Of a stretch of 64,000 nt of DNA, positions 34,049 through 43,074 are shown piece after piece. Position 1 is the first letter of the stretch. The number at the start of each line of letters is the position of its first letter. This stretch comes from Deferribacteres bacterium (GTDB lineage Bacteria; Zhuqueibacterota; Zhuqueibacteria; Zhuqueibacterales; Geothermadaptataceae). A model generated the notes under the pieces. It had not been told where the DNA came from, searched no databases, and was given only the letters and a program-made list of their open reading frames with translations. Both the position numbers and the translations under genes were made by a program. The stretch covers positions 509,179 through 573,178 of the forward strand of contig JACKDF010000002.1 in NCBI GenBank assembly GCA_020633655.1. Reading direction: 5' to 3'.

Positions 34049-35647
34049 ATGACTATGCGTTTTAACGAAGATCCACGACGTGTGTTGATGCAAATTGGTA
34101 CCTACCTGATTTTAAGCCTGTTTTGTTCAAGCGCGGTTATCGGACAGGAAAAACAAACAGCTTCCGCTATCCAACCAAATATTTTATTCATAATGGCGGA
34201 TGACCACGCCAGACAGGCCATTAGTGCTTATGATAGCACGCTCATTCGCACGCCAAACCTTGATCGGCTGGCGCACGAAGGTATGCGCTTTACCAACAGT
34301 TTTGTAACGAATTCCATCTGCTCCCCCAGCCGGGCGGTGCTTTTAACCGGAAAATACAGCCATAAAAATGGCTTGCGTGATAACCGTGATACCTTCGACG
34401 GCAATCAGCAAACAATGCCAAAACTCCTGCAGACTGCCGGATACCAGACGACGATTATTGGGAAATGGCACTTAAAAAGCGAGCCCACTGGTTTCGATAC
34501 CTGGGATGTGCTCAAAGGGCAGGGGCAATACTATAATCCAGTTTTTCTCAATGCTGAGGGCCAGCGACAGATCGAAGGTTATACGACGGATATTATAACA
34601 GATCTGGCTATCGAAACTCTGGAAAATCGCGACGAGTCAAAGCCATTTCTCCTGTTAGTTCACCACAAAGCTCCGCACCGGAATTGGATGCCAAACTTGA
34701 AATATCTTGATAAATTTGTGGATATAAAGTTCCCCGTACCCGCGACATTTTATGATGACTATAAAAATCGGATTGCTGCAGAGCAAGCGGATATGCGCAT
34801 CGACGATATGTTTCTGTATTCCGATTTTAAATTGCAGGATGAAGATTTTGCTGTTGAAACCGGATCCGGTGGTAAAGGATCGGCTGTTCCCCGAATGAAA
34901 ATTGATTACCGTGCAGAGCTCAATGAAGCGCAAAAGAAAATCTGGGATGCACATTATGATAAAATGCGTGCAGAGTTCCGCCAGGCAAAATTAACCGGAA
35001 AAGACTTGCTGGAATGGAAATACCAGCGCTACATGCGTGATTATTTGCGTTGCATTCTTTCGGTGGATGAAAACGTCGGCCGTCTCCTCGATTATCTCGA
35101 TGCCAAAGGACTTGCGGAGAATACCGTGGTTGTTTATACATCGGATCAGGGATTCTACCTTGGAGAACATGGCTGGTACGACAAGCGATTCATGTATGAA
35201 GAATCGCTGAGTATGCCTCTCCTGGTTCGCTATCCGCATGAAATAAAGGCTGGACAGGTTTCGCAGGATATTGTGCTGAATCTTGATTTTACAGAGACAT
35301 TTCTCGATTTTGCTGGTGCTGCTATTCCTGAGGACGTTCAGGGCGAGTCCTTCCGTCCTGTTTTGCACGGAATAACGCCTGTAAACTGGCGCACCTCAAT
35401 GTATTATCACTACTATGAATATCCGCACGGGTGGCACATGGTGAAACGGCATTACGGTGTTCGTACGCAAAACTACAAGCTGATTCATTTCTACAATGAT
35501 ATCAATGCGTGGGAGCTGTATGATTTACGACGGGATCCAACGGAAATAAACAATCTTATTGATGATCCGGATTATGCTGGCGTAATTGAGGCGCTCAAGT
35601 TGGAATTGCAGCGTTTGCAGGTGAAATATGGGGATAGTGTTGATTGA
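34049..35647 (+). CDS. Exported sulfatase (Cys-type, formylglycine-dependent)
   Basis: The 532-residue protein has an N-terminal signal (LMQIGTYLILSLFCSSAVIG), then NILFIMADDHARQ with the metal-binding Asp pair 51/52. The sulfatase signature is SICSPSRAVLLTG, with Cys91 as the residue converted to formylglycine and Arg95. Further family segments are TIIGKWHLKSEPTGFD, TVVVYTSDQGFYLGEHGWYDKRFMYEESLSMPLLVR and a C-terminal YKLIHFYND. It removes sulfate from a carbohydrate or aryl substrate in the periplasm. A maturing enzyme gene (anSME) is not in the window. The start may be either Met1 or Met3. Confidence 0.95.
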   Translation: MTMRFNEDPRRVLMQIGTYLILSLFCSSAVIGQEKQTASAIQPNILFIMADDHARQAISAYDSTLIRTPNLDRLAHEGMRFTNSFVTNSICSPSRAVLLTGKYSHKNGLRDNRDTFDGNQQTMPKLLQTAGYQTTIIGKWHLKSEPTGFDTWDVLKGQGQYYNPVFLNAEGQRQIEGYTTDIITDLAIETLENRDESKPFLLLVHHKAPHRNWMPNLKYLDKFVDIKFPVPATFYDDYKNRIAAEQADMRIDDMFLYSDFKLQDEDFAVETGSGGKGSAVPRMKIDYRAELNEAQKKIWDAHYDKMRAEFRQAKLTGKDLLEWKYQRYMRDYLRCILSVDENVGRLLDYLDAKGLAENTVVVYTSDQGFYLGEHGWYDKRFMYEESLSMPLLVRYPHEIKAGQVSQDIVLNLDFTETFLDFAGAAIPEDVQGESFRPVLHGITPVNWRTSMYYHYYEYPHGWHMVKRHYGVRTQNYKLIHFYNDINAWELYDLRRDPTEINNLIDDPDYAGVIEALKLELQRLQVKYGDSVD

Positions 35648-35679
35648 GATATCGACAACTCTATTCGAATATGATTGCC

Positions 35680-35902
35680 AATCGGACTCAGGTTGTATAA
35701 TTTGTTTTATTCATTCGACTATGGATTGGGGGGGAGTCAAAACTCGTAATGCGACATTCATGTCGCTTATTTCTGAGCCAAAATTTTTGACATGAATGTC
35801 GAAATACAGTAATTAAATCAGGTTTTAACTCGGCCCCCATCGTTGACTCTACGCCAGTTTCGATAACGCAGGATTGCAAATATGTTTTTATGAGTCCGAT
35901 TG
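35680..35902. mobile_element. MITE-like element with 12-bp terminal inverted repeats
   Basis: Perfect terminal repeats CAATCGGACTCA (35680-35691) and TGAGTCCGATTG (35891-35902) enclose about 223 bp. Inside, CGACATTCATGTC (35752-35764) and GACATGAATGTCG (35789-35801) form a further perfect 13-bp pair, and intermediate stretches (GGGGGGGAGTCAAAACTC against AACTCGGCCCCC) are partly complementary. The whole segment can fold as one long imperfect hairpin. It fills the gap between the sulfatase and the 3-hydroxyacyl-CoA dehydrogenase gene. No coding potential and no clear target-site duplication. Confidence 0.6.
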
Positions 35903-35937
35903 CAAGGATCGTTTAAAACGCTGCATTCACCAATGAA

Positions 35938-36789
35938 CTACGAATAAATATAAAACCCACGCCCGGACTTCCTGCCCAGATGACCGGCGGCCACCATTTT
36001 TCGCAACAGAGGGCAGGGGCGATACTTATCGTCGCCAAGTTGTGAGTGCAGAACATGCATGATGTGCAGACACACATCGAGGCCAATAAAATCTGCCAGA
36101 ACCAATGGTCCCATGGGATGGGCCATGCCCAGCTTCATCACTGTATCGATAGCATCCGGTTCGGCGACGCCTTCCATCACGCAATAAATGGCTTCATTGA
36201 TCATTGGCATAAGCACGCGGTTTGAGACAAAACCTGGAAAGTCGTTCACCGCCACCGGTTCCTTACCTAGCTTGCGGCTCAATTCCATGATGTCATTAAA
36301 AATCACATTGGAAGTTGCCAGGCCACGAATGACTTCCACCAGTTTCATCACCGGAACTGGATTGAAAAAATGCATGCCGATAACTTTGTCCGGCCGATTG
36401 GTTACCGCAGCAATTTCTGTAATAGAAATGGATGAAGTGTTGCTGGCCAAAACCGTTTCTGGTGCACATAGCGCATCCAGTTTTTTGAAGAGCTCTTTTT
36501 TGATGTCACTATTTTCTGAAGCGGCCTCCACAACCAGTTGTGCTCCGGCTGCACTCTGCAAATCGGTACTGGTTTGAATACGTGCCAGTATGCTTTTTAC
36601 ATCCGTTTCTGAAATCAGATCTTTTTTTACCTGCCGCTGTAAATTTTTTTCAATTGTCGCCAGTGCCTTTTCCAGCGCTGGTGCCGAAATATCCACTAGT
36701 TGTACAGCATAACCATTTGCCGCAAATACATGGGCAATGCCATTGCCCATGGTGCCGCTGCCAATGACGGCTACTTGTGTTATGTTCAT
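35938..36789 (-). CDS. 3-hydroxybutyryl-CoA dehydrogenase
   Basis: The ATG at 36787-36789 follows AGGAGAAAT, which sets the start inside a longer frame. About 283 residues, the usual length of the family. The NAD motif VAVIGSGTMGNGIAHVFAANG opens the protein. SNTSSISITEIA and HFFNPVPVMKLVEVI (with the catalytic His) lie in the middle, and NDFPGFVSNRVLMPMINEAI begins the C-terminal domain. It oxidises (S)-3-hydroxyacyl-CoA to 3-oxoacyl-CoA. It follows the thiolase gene on the same strand, so both steps of beta-oxidation (or the reverse synthesis) are encoded together. Confidence 0.95.
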   Translation of the reverse strand: MNITQVAVIGSGTMGNGIAHVFAANGYAVQLVDISAPALEKALATIEKNLQRQVKKDLISETDVKSILARIQTSTDLQSAAGAQLVVEAASENSDIKKELFKKLDALCAPETVLASNTSSISITEIAAVTNRPDKVIGMHFFNPVPVMKLVEVIRGLATSNVIFNDIMELSRKLGKEPVAVNDFPGFVSNRVLMPMINEAIYCVMEGVAEPDAIDTVMKLGMAHPMGPLVLADFIGLDVCLHIMHVLHSQLGDDKYRPCPLLRKMVAAGHLGRKSGRGFYIYS

Positions 36790-36858
36790 GATTTCTCCTG
36801 AATTAACCAACCATATTATGTTCGTAGTTCAGAGCGTTGCTCTGATTACACAAGCCTT

Positions 36859-38049
36859 TTATATTCTCTCTACAATCATCGCTGCTGCTTCGCCACCGCC
36901 AATACACAACGTCGCTAAACCAAAGCGTTTCTTTTGCTGCTCCAGCGCATAAAGCAGGGTTGTTAAAATACGTGCGCCGCTGGCCCCAATGGGGTGGCCG
37001 AGGGAGACTGCACCACCGTTAATATTGACTTTTTCTGCCGGAATTCCAAGCTGATCGATCGCTACCATCGTCACCACCGAAAATGCCTCGTTGATTTCGA
37101 ACAAATCAATATCGTCGATTCTCATTCCAGCACGATCAAGCGCTTTTTTCATTGCATCGACTGGCGCGACGGTGAACCATTCCGGTTCCCGGGCAGCAGA
37201 GGCGTGGGCAATGATGCGCGCTTGCGCTTTCACGCCCTCGCGCTTGGCAACATCTTCCGCCAGTACGATCATCGCAGCAGCGCCGTCGTTGATTTTGGAT
37301 GCATTGGCAGCGGTTACTGTGCCGTCTTTGTCAAAAGCCGGGCGCAGGCTTGGCATTTTTTCAAAGTTGGCGCGCCCGGGCTCATCATCCACAGTAACCA
37401 TTACTGGATCGCCTTTGCGTTGTGGAATGGGAACGGGCGTAATTTCGGCGGAGAATAGTCCGTTTGCGATCGCGGCTTGCGCTTTTTTGTAGCTATTGAT
37501 GGCAAATTCATCCTGTGATTCACGGCTGTAATTGTATTCACGGGCGCACAATTCGGCGGCATTGCCCATGTGAAAATTATTGTACACATCCCACAAACCA
37601 TCGTTTATCATGCTGTCGATAACGGTGCCATGTCCTAAGCGATAACCGTTGCGTGCTTTGTCCAGCATGTAGGGCGTCTGGCTCATGTTTTCCATACCGC
37701 CAGCCACGACGATGTCCGAATCACCTGTTGCTATGGACTGGGAAGCCAGCATCACCGCCTTCAAACCACTGCCGCACACTTTGTTGATGGTCATGCAGGT
37801 TACGGATTTCGGTAGTCCCGCACCAATCACAGCCTGTCGCGCCGGTGCTTGTCCGAGTCCGGCGGAAAGTACACATCCCATAATGGCTTCATCGATTTTA
37901 TCACCGGTGAGCCCGGCACGTGATACAGCTTCTTTTATCACTATGGAACCAAGTTCAGTCGCTTTGACGCCAGCAAGTGAGCCATTGAATGCGCCAATCG
38001 CTGTACGGTTTGCGCCGGCAATAACAGCTTTACGTAAATTTGTGTTCAT
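36859..38049 (-). CDS. Acetyl-CoA acetyltransferase (thiolase)
   Basis: The 396-residue protein has the thiolase active-site Cys92 in NKVCGSGLKAVMLA, the His segment NINGGAVSLGHPIGASGARIL and the second Cys in LCIGGGEAAAMIVE near the C-terminus. It condenses or cleaves acetoacetyl-CoA/3-oxoacyl-CoA. Together with the neighbouring dehydrogenase and acyl-CoA enzymes it fits short-chain or branched-chain acyl-CoA metabolism. Confidence 0.95.
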   Translation of the reverse strand: MNTNLRKAVIAGANRTAIGAFNGSLAGVKATELGSIVIKEAVSRAGLTGDKIDEAIMGCVLSAGLGQAPARQAVIGAGLPKSVTCMTINKVCGSGLKAVMLASQSIATGDSDIVVAGGMENMSQTPYMLDKARNGYRLGHGTVIDSMINDGLWDVYNNFHMGNAAELCAREYNYSRESQDEFAINSYKKAQAAIANGLFSAEITPVPIPQRKGDPVMVTVDDEPGRANFEKMPSLRPAFDKDGTVTAANASKINDGAAAMIVLAEDVAKREGVKAQARIIAHASAAREPEWFTVAPVDAMKKALDRAGMRIDDIDLFEINEAFSVVTMVAIDQLGIPAEKVNINGGAVSLGHPIGASGARILTTLLYALEQQKKRFGLATLCIGGGEAAAMIVERI

Positions 38050-38096
38050 GTAGAACTCCTGTTTTTATGTGTAATCGTTTTTATGTTCTTAAAAAT

Positions 38097-38164
38097 GGAA
38101 AGATTTTAACCGCGAATTACGTGGAATACGCGAAAAAATTTCGTGTAGTTCGCGTGTTTCGTGG
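38097..38164. repeat. Short intergenic inverted repeat (GCGAATTACG/CGTAGTTCGCG type)
   Basis: The sequence CCGCGAATTACGTGGAATACGCGAAAAAATTTCGTGTAGTTCGCGTGTTTCGTGG is built of related words (GCGAATTACG, GTAGTTCGCG) that pair across the AAAAAA centre. It sits between the MBL hydrolase and thiolase genes and may be an RNA hairpin or remnant repeat. Confidence 0.45.
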
Positions 38165-38182
38165 TCCTAAAAGACATGTAAT

Positions 38183-39022
38183 TTAATGCAGACTTACTTT
38201 TTCCAATACCCAATTATTCCCATCCTTCGAAATATAACCAGCTGTTGGCTCGGCAGCGTGTTCGAACACGAGTAACCATTTTTCGTCAGCGGCTTGTTGC
38301 AGGAAACCGGGTTTTTGTTTCATTAACTCCAGAGGGAAAAGATCGTAACCCATAACGTATGCAGTTTTTAAATGAGATGGAGTGGGAATAAAATCGCCCA
38401 AAAAGACAATTATGCCTTCGCCAGTGTCGATTTTGATAATGCTATTATGTGCAGTATGACCACCTACGACAACCGATTCAATTCCCGGTAGAACCTCGCT
38501 GGTCCCATGGATGAAAGCGAGTTGTTTGTTTTCCAAAAGCGGCAGCCAGTTCTCTGGTAGATAGCTGGCGCGGCTGCGTGCATCGGGATTGTTCGCAACT
38601 TCAAATTCACCTTTTTGTGTGAAATATGTCGCGTTTGGAAAAGTCGGAACGAGCTTATCCCCATCGAATAGGGTATTCCAGCCGATGTGATCAAAATGCA
38701 TGTGGCTCATGAGAACGTGGGTGATGTCATTTCGATCGATACCTTTTTCGTTTAATTTGTCAAGTAGTGTTTTTTCCCGATGGATCGCATAAATACTAGC
38801 GAATTTTTTATCAAATTTGTTACCAATGCCGGTATCGATGAGAATTTTTTCATCGTCATGCTCGATCAACAAACAATTCAATCCCAGAAGAATACGGTTG
38901 TGCTCGTCAGCAGGATTGAGTTTGTTCCATAAGGCTTTCGGCACGACACCGAACATGGCGCCACCATCGAGACGAAACTGCCCATCGGGAACGATGGAAA
39001 TATTGAATGAACCTATTTGCAT
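38183..39022 (-). CDS. MBL-fold metallo-hydrolase
   Basis: The 279-residue protein has the metallo-beta-lactamase motif MSHMHFDHIGWNT (HxHxDH) near residue 105, a second ligand His in VVGGHTAHNS and the bridging Asp in FLGDFIP. It is similar in size to N-acyl homoserine lactonases and related dinuclear zinc hydrolases. No signal peptide, so it is cytoplasmic. It sits between a thiolase and an acyl-CoA dehydrogenase gene; a thioesterase or lactonase role is possible but not shown. Confidence 0.88.
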   Translation of the reverse strand: MQIGSFNISIVPDGQFRLDGGAMFGVVPKALWNKLNPADEHNRILLGLNCLLIEHDDEKILIDTGIGNKFDKKFASIYAIHREKTLLDKLNEKGIDRNDITHVLMSHMHFDHIGWNTLFDGDKLVPTFPNATYFTQKGEFEVANNPDARSRASYLPENWLPLLENKQLAFIHGTSEVLPGIESVVVGGHTAHNSIIKIDTGEGIIVFLGDFIPTPSHLKTAYVMGYDLFPLELMKQKPGFLQQAADEKWLLVFEHAAEPTAGYISKDGNNWVLEKVSLH

Positions 39023-39104
39023 GGTTGTTCCTTGCTATGAAGTATGGAGTACAGCTTTAAGGCTGTTTTTTTCAAGCTGAAGCTTGGACTACATACGTTC
39101 TATC

Positions 39105-40250
39105 TCACTTGGTTTCTTTTAATACATGCTTTGAAATCACCAGCCGCAGCACTTCACTCGTTCCCTCCCCGATTTCCGTTAATTTCGTATCGCGGAAGAT
39201 ACGCTCGAGGGGATATTCGCGGATGTAGCCGTAACCACCCAGAATCTGAATCGCTTTCGTGGCGCCACGCATTGCGGCTTCGCTGGCGAAGAGTTTGGCC
39301 ATCGCGGCTTGTTTGGTATAGGGCTTTCCTGCGTCACGCAGGCGAGCGGCCTGGTGCACGAGCACTCGCCCGGCTTCCAGTTCGGTCGCCATATCAGCCA
39401 GGTACCATTTGATTGCCTGAAAGTTTGCAATGGGTTGACCAAAAGCTTCGCGCTCCTTCGCATAGGCTGCAGCATTTTCCATAGCAGCACGTCCCAGTCC
39501 CACAGCCATAGCGCCGATGCCAATACGACCACCGTCGAGGGTTTTCATCGCCTGCGGGAAGCCCATGTTTTCTTCACCCAATAAATTTTCTTTTGGGATG
39601 CGTACGTTGTCGAGTGCAATCTGTCTCGTATCGCTGGCACGCAATCCCATTTTGTCTTCTTTTTTACCGGGAATAAATCCCGGCGTATCCTTTTCGACGA
39701 TAAACATGCTGATGCCTTTGACGCCACGATCAGGCTCGGTTTTCGCCAACACGACGAATACGTCCGCGTAGCCACCGTTTGTCACCCATTGTTTTGCGCC
39801 GTTGAGTACGTATTCATCGCCGTCTTTTACTGCGCGGGTGAGCATCGCGCCGGAGTCGGATCCCGAGCCTGGTTCCGAGAGACAGAAGGCGCCAATTTTG
39901 TTGCCGCTCAGCAAATCGGGCAGGTATTTTTGTTTTTGTTCTTCGGTGCCAAAAAGGTAAATAGGGGTAGAGCATAGCGAAACATGCGCAGCGACGGAGA
40001 GCGCTGTTGAGCCGCAGCCAGCGGCAATTTCTTCCATCGCCAGGGCAAAGGAGAGGACGTCGAAATCGGAACCGCCGTATTGCTCGCTGAATGGAATGCC
40101 GAGAAATCCCAATTCGCCCATTTTTTTCATGTTCTGCATCGGGAATTCACAGCTTTCGTCGATTTCGGCGGCACGGGGAGTGATTTCATTTTCAGTAAAT
40201 TCGCGCACCGTATCGCGCAACATCAATTGCTCTTCGGTGAAATCGATCAT
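39105..40250 (-). CDS. Acyl-CoA dehydrogenase
   Basis: The 381-residue flavoprotein has the family segments FCLSEPGSGSDSGAMLTRA (FAD-binding), QWVTNGGYADVFVVLA, GYIREYPLERIFRDTKL and the C-terminal EGTSEVLRLVISKHVLKE, with the catalytic Glu of the short-chain class. It forms the trans-2 double bond in acyl-CoA and passes electrons to an ETF (not present here). Length and motifs fit the butyryl-, isovaleryl- or citronellyl-CoA type. It lies in the acyl-CoA catabolism run together with enoyl-CoA hydratase and carboxylase. Confidence 0.95.
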   Translation of the reverse strand: MIDFTEEQLMLRDTVREFTENEITPRAAEIDESCEFPMQNMKKMGELGFLGIPFSEQYGGSDFDVLSFALAMEEIAAGCGSTALSVAAHVSLCSTPIYLFGTEEQKQKYLPDLLSGNKIGAFCLSEPGSGSDSGAMLTRAVKDGDEYVLNGAKQWVTNGGYADVFVVLAKTEPDRGVKGISMFIVEKDTPGFIPGKKEDKMGLRASDTRQIALDNVRIPKENLLGEENMGFPQAMKTLDGGRIGIGAMAVGLGRAAMENAAAYAKEREAFGQPIANFQAIKWYLADMATELEAGRVLVHQAARLRDAGKPYTKQAAMAKLFASEAAMRGATKAIQILGGYGYIREYPLERIFRDTKLTEIGEGTSEVLRLVISKHVLKETK

Positions 40251-40375
40251 GTGTTACTCCAATTCGTTTAATTATAACCAACCATAGTTATTGAAAGCTG
40301 TATCGGGCTGTATGTTTATCGTCGAGTTAATTTATAGTCTCATGATAGTATCATGCTCTCCAATAAATTTAACAC

Positions 40376-41749
40376 TTAATTCACTACTTGAAAGCGAATA
40401 GATTCTGTCTGAACCTGTGTGTTGAAGCGGAGAAAATACGTTCCTGTTGGAATTTTATGAATAATCTGTGGTATTCGATGCTTGCCAGCATTCATTCTTT
40501 TCTTCAAAATGGTGGAGACATTCCTGCCAAGGATATCGAAAATGGCAATTTCGATGGATTCGGATTTTTTTAATTGAAAATCAATATGCAATACTTGTGC
40601 TGCACGAACCGGATTTGGGAAGACAGATAAGCCAAAATTGTGGGGCACTCTTTCATCATCTCTCGATTCATCTTCCACCGAGGTGATAAAATCTACTTCA
40701 ACAGGAATTATGAAATTTGGTAGTATTTCACCATTGATACCCTTTGCGTAAATCCAAAGTGTATCAGTAAAAATCTGGTTTTGTAGGCTATCTCTCAGGA
40801 AAATGTCTAAAAAAATGGAATCTTGCGGAAATATTAAAAATGGTCCTTTACTAAAATTTTCATTTTTGTATTTACCATAATAAGAAGGGAGGGAATAAAA
40901 CGCAGATTCATTTTGCATTCTGACTGAGTCGATTATCGTGATACCCTGCTCGGGATTTTTTAGGATGATGCCCCGATTTTTTCTTTCTTTTGTAAAGGAT
41001 AAATTCTTTTCACTGACTTTTAATCCGGGGGATTGCGTCCTAAAAAGTGTACCAAGTGTATCGTGGTCAATGACTGCACCACGCAATTCATTCATTACAT
41101 AATCACCTTCGCCGCTCCCTGAAGAAATTACTCCAAGACCTGAAGCTGTGGTGAATCCATACCATATAAAATAGTCTAATCCCAAGGATCGGGTTTCTCG
41201 AGTTTGTCCAAATATTTCTTGTTCTGAAATGCTTTGTAATTCTAAAATCGCTCCCTCTCCCCACGAAGCACTCATGTCGATTGAATCACCCATATTTGCA
41301 TTCAGACTGTCGATGAGATATTCTATTCCAGTTGAATCTTCCCATGGTTGATTTATTTGATCTACTATTTCATATACATTTAAACTCGTCGAATCCACAC
41401 GTTGAAGAGAAGTAAATTTACTAATCCTACCTAATGTTCCCGGTTTACTTTGCAATTCCATTTCATAATATGTGGTTTCCAAGACTATGTATTGCTTACC
41501 ATTTATATGCACGCTGTCATCAATCGCTGTTACCGTTTTCCAACGTGGACATGGAAATACGCCCGAATAATAATATGTGCCAGTGTAATCCCATACATTT
41601 CCAACACGCAACGGGTATTGTGTGAGAAGTGAATCGGTTTTTGTTTGTGGATGCGCCGTATTTGTAATGATGGTCGATGCGAGTAAAAGAATGATGATTT
41701 TATACAATGTTGTGTCTCCCCATGAAGTTTTCCTTTGTCGTTTGTCCAT
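40376..41749 (-). CDS. Secreted protein with C-terminal type IX sorting domain, unknown function
   Basis: The 457-residue protein starts with a signal peptide (ILLLASTIITNTAHP) and a first beta-rich domain (RVGNVWDYTGTYYYSG to YVMNELRGAVIDHDTLG) of no assigned family. A linker carrying an Ig-like segment leads to the C-terminal sorting domain (FGLSVFPNPVRAAQVLHIDFQ to TGTYFLRFNTQ). It should be exported through the type IX system and surface-anchored or released. It is wedged between an enoyl-CoA hydratase gene (2 bp) and an acyl-CoA dehydrogenase gene, an unusual position for an extracellular protein. Confidence 0.8.
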   Translation of the reverse strand: MDKRQRKTSWGDTTLYKIIILLLASTIITNTAHPQTKTDSLLTQYPLRVGNVWDYTGTYYYSGVFPCPRWKTVTAIDDSVHINGKQYIVLETTYYEMELQSKPGTLGRISKFTSLQRVDSTSLNVYEIVDQINQPWEDSTGIEYLIDSLNANMGDSIDMSASWGEGAILELQSISEQEIFGQTRETRSLGLDYFIWYGFTTASGLGVISSGSGEGDYVMNELRGAVIDHDTLGTLFRTQSPGLKVSEKNLSFTKERKNRGIILKNPEQGITIIDSVRMQNESAFYSLPSYYGKYKNENFSKGPFLIFPQDSIFLDIFLRDSLQNQIFTDTLWIYAKGINGEILPNFIIPVEVDFITSVEDESRDDERVPHNFGLSVFPNPVRAAQVLHIDFQLKKSESIEIAIFDILGRNVSTILKKRMNAGKHRIPQIIHKIPTGTYFLRFNTQVQTESIRFQVVN

Positions 41750-41751
41750 TT

Positions 41752-42525
41752 TTATTTCCCCTTAAATTTCGGTTTCCTTTTTGCAAAAAAGGCAGCCAGC
41801 GCCTCTTCCCGATCTTTTGTAGGAATCGTGTCTTTATATTGCTCGTGTTCCAATTCAAGTCCTTGGTTCATCGATAGTGCTAAACCAGTGTAAATTGCTT
41901 TTTTTGCAGCCCGCACCGCGACAGGACCGTTGGCAGCGATTTCCTGTGCCAGATTTTGTACAGTTTGTTCGAGTATTTTGTCATCTACTATTTCCTGCAC
42001 AACACCCCATTTCAATGCTTCGCTAGCAGAGAAAATTCGTGCTGTGCCTATCCAATAAATTGCAGCCGATGGACCAATCAATCGTGCCAACCGCTGTGTT
42101 CCGCCCGCACCGGGAATGATGGCAAGTGCCGTCTCACGCAATCCCATTTTTGCTGATTCTGCCGCAATTCGAATATCGGCAGCCAAGGCCAGCTCGAGCC
42201 CGCCACCGATGGCTGAGCCATGCAGTGCTGCAATGATAGGAACCGGAATTTCTGCGATTTTGGTAAAGGTTTGTTGGATTTTTAAAACCGTGTCGGCGAC
42301 ACAGTCCGGGGGAATGGATTGGCGTTCTTTCAAATCGGCACCAGCACAGAAGTGCTTGCATAATGAGCGGATAATAACACAACGAATGTCGCTTGTTTCT
42401 GCTTTTTTGCTGATATCGTTTGATGCATCCTTCAGTTCATTTACCATCAATGCATTCAGTGCGTTGACTGGTGGTCGGTTGAGAATCAGCTCCGCAACGA
42501 AATTTTTAATTCTGATTTCGATCAT
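41752..42525 (-). CDS. Enoyl-CoA hydratase/isomerase family protein
   Basis: The 257-residue crotonase-fold protein contains the CoA-binding segment HFCAGADLKERQ, the oxyanion-hole loop LHGSAIGGGLELALAADIRIAAESAKMGLRE and an internal QRLARLIG. It hydrates trans-2-enoyl-CoA or is a related glutaconyl/methylglutaconyl-CoA hydratase. Its position after an AtuA-like gene and before the acyl-CoA dehydrogenase suggests the hydratase of a branched-chain or terpenoid acyl-CoA pathway. Confidence 0.94.
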   Translation of the reverse strand: MIEIRIKNFVAELILNRPPVNALNALMVNELKDASNDISKKAETSDIRCVIIRSLCKHFCAGADLKERQSIPPDCVADTVLKIQQTFTKIAEIPVPIIAALHGSAIGGGLELALAADIRIAAESAKMGLRETALAIIPGAGGTQRLARLIGPSAAIYWIGTARIFSASEALKWGVVQEIVDDKILEQTVQNLAQEIAANGPVAVRAAKKAIYTGLALSMNQGLELEHEQYKDTIPTKDREEALAAFFAKRKPKFKGK

Positions 42526-42609
42526 TTGGGAAACAGCGTTCCTATTCAGTTTCCTTTGAAAAAAAGCATCGCTCGAGCAGGGTGCGGTAATATTACCGCT
42601 TGCGATTTA

Positions 42610-42945
42610 TCACCTGAGGAAACCGTCCTGTGAATCGACTTCAACTTCCATGTAAAGTAATCCCAAGCCGTGGGTCTTGCCCTGGGCGTCAGTTTTCAGA
42701 CTTTCTGAACCGCCGCCACCAAGCGAATCGTGCAGGATAAAATTGAGGGCACGGATATTGGGCATTTCGTAACGTTCTACGTCGCCAAAACAAATGTGTG
42801 AAAAATGTTTTTTGACACGCTCAGTTGTGAGTTCGTGCTTAAGGAGTGCAAAACCTTTGTCGGTGTAAGCGGCAATGCCAACGTTGCTGCCGTCGCCTTT
42901 ATCGCCGGAGCGGGCATAGGCAATTTCACTCAATTTTATTTTCAT
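42610..42945 (-). CDS. AtuA C-terminal domain protein (separate subunit)
   Basis: The 111-residue protein begins KIKLSEIAYARSGDKGDGSNVGIAAYTDKG, the signature of the small C-terminal domain of AtuA-like (DUF1446-associated) proteins. In Pseudomonas AtuA this domain is fused to the large N-terminal domain; here the large domain is encoded separately at 44653. The role in acyclic terpene or branched acyl-CoA use is not biochemically settled. The SGDKGDGSN loop suggests ligand or cofactor binding. A GlmU-like gene separates the two AtuA parts. Confidence 0.85.
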   Translation of the reverse strand: MKIKLSEIAYARSGDKGDGSNVGIAAYTDKGFALLKHELTTERVKKHFSHICFGDVERYEMPNIRALNFILHDSLGGGGSESLKTDAQGKTHGLGLLYMEVEVDSQDGFLR

Positions 42946-43074
42946 GTATAATCCTTTGGTTCAGACTGCAGGTGGTTCGGCTATAGACCGTAAGGAATGA
43001 GGCCATAAGTGCAGGATAATACCTTGTAATAACAATCTGCTATGATTTATTTTCTATAGCCTACAGCCTACAGC

